A stretch of 5,970 nt of DNA from Planctomycetota bacterium. GTDB taxonomy: Bacteria; Planctomycetota; Planctomycetia; Planctomycetales; Planctomycetaceae. The notes under the pieces were generated by a model, which saw only the letters and a list, made by a program, of their open reading frames with translations, was not told the origin of the DNA and searched no databases. Both the position numbers and the translations under genes were made by a program. The stretch is taken from the NCBI GenBank assembly GCA_026692825.1, contig JAPLOC010000346.1, positions 4,268 to 10,237 of the forward strand, read 5' to 3'. The stretch's first letter is position 1. Every line of letters begins with the position of its first letter. Below, one piece after another: positions 4,668 to 5,970 of this stretch.

Positions 4668-5970
4668 CTACCAGGCGATCTCCTGAACGATCTCTGCCGT
4701 CCCGTCCTTGATGATCACGGGCAAAAGCAGCTCCTGCTTGCCGGCCGATTCTCGAACGATGGGCTGGCCCGGAACGCGAATGCGGTACACGTCGTTGACC
4801 AGGTATTCGCCGGTCGGCAAGAGTTCGATCTTGCCGACAGCGGCGCGGAACCACACTTTTCCGTTGGGGCTTTCGGACTTGAGTGTTAGTCGGCGTTTGA
4901 TCGCGGCGTCACGTCCCCCGGCGACCGGCTCCGGAAAGTCCTCGACCTTCACGATTTCATTCGCATAGTGAAAGTGGGGCCGGCCCGCAGCGTCGAGCTG
5001 ATAACTTTTGAACCGCCATCCCAACTCCCGCGGCGACGAAGTGGGCCACGCTTCCTTCTCATCGCGCAACAGCGCGAACGGGACGGTCTCCTCCAGTCGG
5101 ATCACATGATCCCCCAGCGGTCCCTGGAATCCCGGACCGCGACCTTCCCAGTGCTTCCCCGCGTCAATGAAGCGTCCATGCCACAACAGGGTCAGACAAA
5201 CCTTGTTCGCATCCCAGGCGACATTCACCTTTTCCGGGTAGCCGACGCCAATTCCGCGCGGCGAAAGTCCCTCGATGAAGTTGCGATAGAGGACCGGTCG
5301 GCCATCTGGTTTGAGTTCGATCACATTGCCGATCAACCCTTCCGGAAGCCCGGCACGATCACCATCTTTCAAATACGACCAGATCGCGGCGAGCTGCTTG
5401 GAAGGCGCCCCTTCATACACGTCGCGAATCGTCGCCTTCCCTTCCGGAAATCCGGTCGGCATGCGGGTTCCCGGGCGATAGGCGGGAGGATCGACCATAT
5501 AGCGATGGAACCAGTCCTCACGCACCCGGCGGGTCATGGTCTGGAGTTCAATCGCGCGGATCCCCGGGGTCTGATGCGGGCCAAAGGTATGGCATTTGAT
5601 GCAGCCGAGCGCCTTGTCCCCCACCAGATGCCGGCCGACAGCTTTCGCCCGGATTTCGGCTTCGGGAAGCGGGACGGCGGGCGACGCGGGTTTGCGGTCC
5701 TGGCGAATGAACACGTCGGCGAGCTGAGAGACCGCTTCGACACCAAATCGCGGCATGCGGGTCAACATGTAGGGCCGGTCTTTCGCCCCTTCATTGAGCA
5801 CATGCCGAAGCCAGTCGTCGTTCAGCTTGTCCCCCACACCATCCAGCGGCGGAGGAACGCGTCCTTCGTCACCCATTTCCTGAATCGAGGTGCGGAACAG
5901 CGGGTTGTGTGCCCGATCGGGGCCACCCACACCGCCACGCGCGTGACAGGCATAACAATTGAACGCCAGC
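4668..5970 (-). CDS. Di-heme (or more) c-type cytochrome domain protein, N-terminus cut by window edge
   Basis: The C-terminal 433 residues of a larger protein; the frame stays open to the right edge. Numbered from the GTG at 5930 (an internal codon, not the start), a first heme c site NCYACH lies just upstream (5960-5943). A second, GCIKCH, is at 109-114. Each is followed by a TRMP motif, TRMPRF (57-61) and TRMPTGF (155-161), whose methionines M59 and M157 are the likely sixth heme-iron ligands. This indicates two tandem cytochrome c domains. Residues 180-420 form a region with strands such as VIELKPDGRPVLYRNFIEGL, GIGVGYPEKVNVAWD and VKVEDFPEPV; I do not recognise it as a named domain, though it resembles C-terminal parts of large planctomycete cytochrome proteins. 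Such proteins are exported and act in the periplasm; the signal peptide would lie outside the window. The partner and the reaction are unknown. It ends 6 bp from the stop of the convergent Fis-like gene. Confidence 0.88.
   Translation of the reverse strand, partial: LAFNCYACHARGGVGGPDRAHNPLFRTSIQEMGDEGRVPPPLDGVGDKLNDDWLRHVLNEGAKDRPYMLTRMPRFGVEAVSQLADVFIRQDRKPASPAVPLPEAEIRAKAVGRHLVGDKALGCIKCHTFGPHQTPGIRAIELQTMTRRVREDWFHRYMVDPPAYRPGTRMPTGFPEGKATIRDVYEGAPSKQLAAIWSYLKDGDRAGLPEGLIGNVIELKPDGRPVLYRNFIEGLSPRGIGVGYPEKVNVAWDANKVCLTLLWHGRFIDAGKHWEGRGPGFQGPLGDHVIRLEETVPFALLRDEKEAWPTSSPRELGWRFKSYQLDAAGRPHFHYANEIVKVEDFPEPVAGGRDAAIKRRLTLKSESPNGKVWFRAAVGKIELLPTGEYLVNDVYRIRVPGQPIVRESAGKQELLLPVIIKDGTAEIVQEIAW

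Overview
The window is GC-rich and gene-dense. It looks like part of a planctomycete (or related PVC-group) chromosome. That is an inference from three things: a multi-heme 'PVC-style' cytochrome c protein, a large N,N-dimethylformamidase-like protein, and few clear Shine-Dalgarno sequences. No rRNA, tRNA, CRISPR array, transposase or phage gene is visible. There are five protein genes. Two run off the window: the transporter at its 3' end (left edge) and the cytochrome at its 5' end (right edge).

Left third (1-2891, minus strand): a two-gene operon. A protein of 526 residues related to the large subunit of N,N-dimethylformamidase is followed by an MFS transporter of the anion:cation symporter (ACS) type, whose start overlaps the upstream gene by 11 bp. 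The arrangement suggests uptake of a small organic molecule and its hydrolysis, possibly at an amide bond. The substrate is unknown.

Middle (2892-3562): a spacer rich in hairpins and then, on the minus strand, a complete P-II nitrogen signalling protein (GlnB/GlnK family). The spacer holds a likely U-tract terminator for the P-II gene, a second hairpin, and a perfect 25-bp inverted repeat with a 10-nt loop that looks like a dispersed REP-type element.

Right-middle (3563-4661): a 628-bp divergent spacer with no convincing gene. It has an unusual cluster of GAATTC sites, several inside a larger repeated word (GAATTCTCG), plus two T-tracts one helical turn apart. It is followed on the plus strand by a small protein with a C-terminal Fis-type helix-turn-helix and no AAA+ domain.

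Right end (4668-5970, minus strand): the C-terminal 433 residues of a c-type cytochrome protein with two CxxCH motifs and a large C-terminal region I do not recognise. It converges on the Fis-like gene with a 6-bp gap and a 10-bp hairpin at the junction.

The most interesting items are the dimethylformamidase-like/MFS operon, the 25-bp palindrome, and the repeated GAATTCTCG words between the P-II gene and the Fis-like gene.
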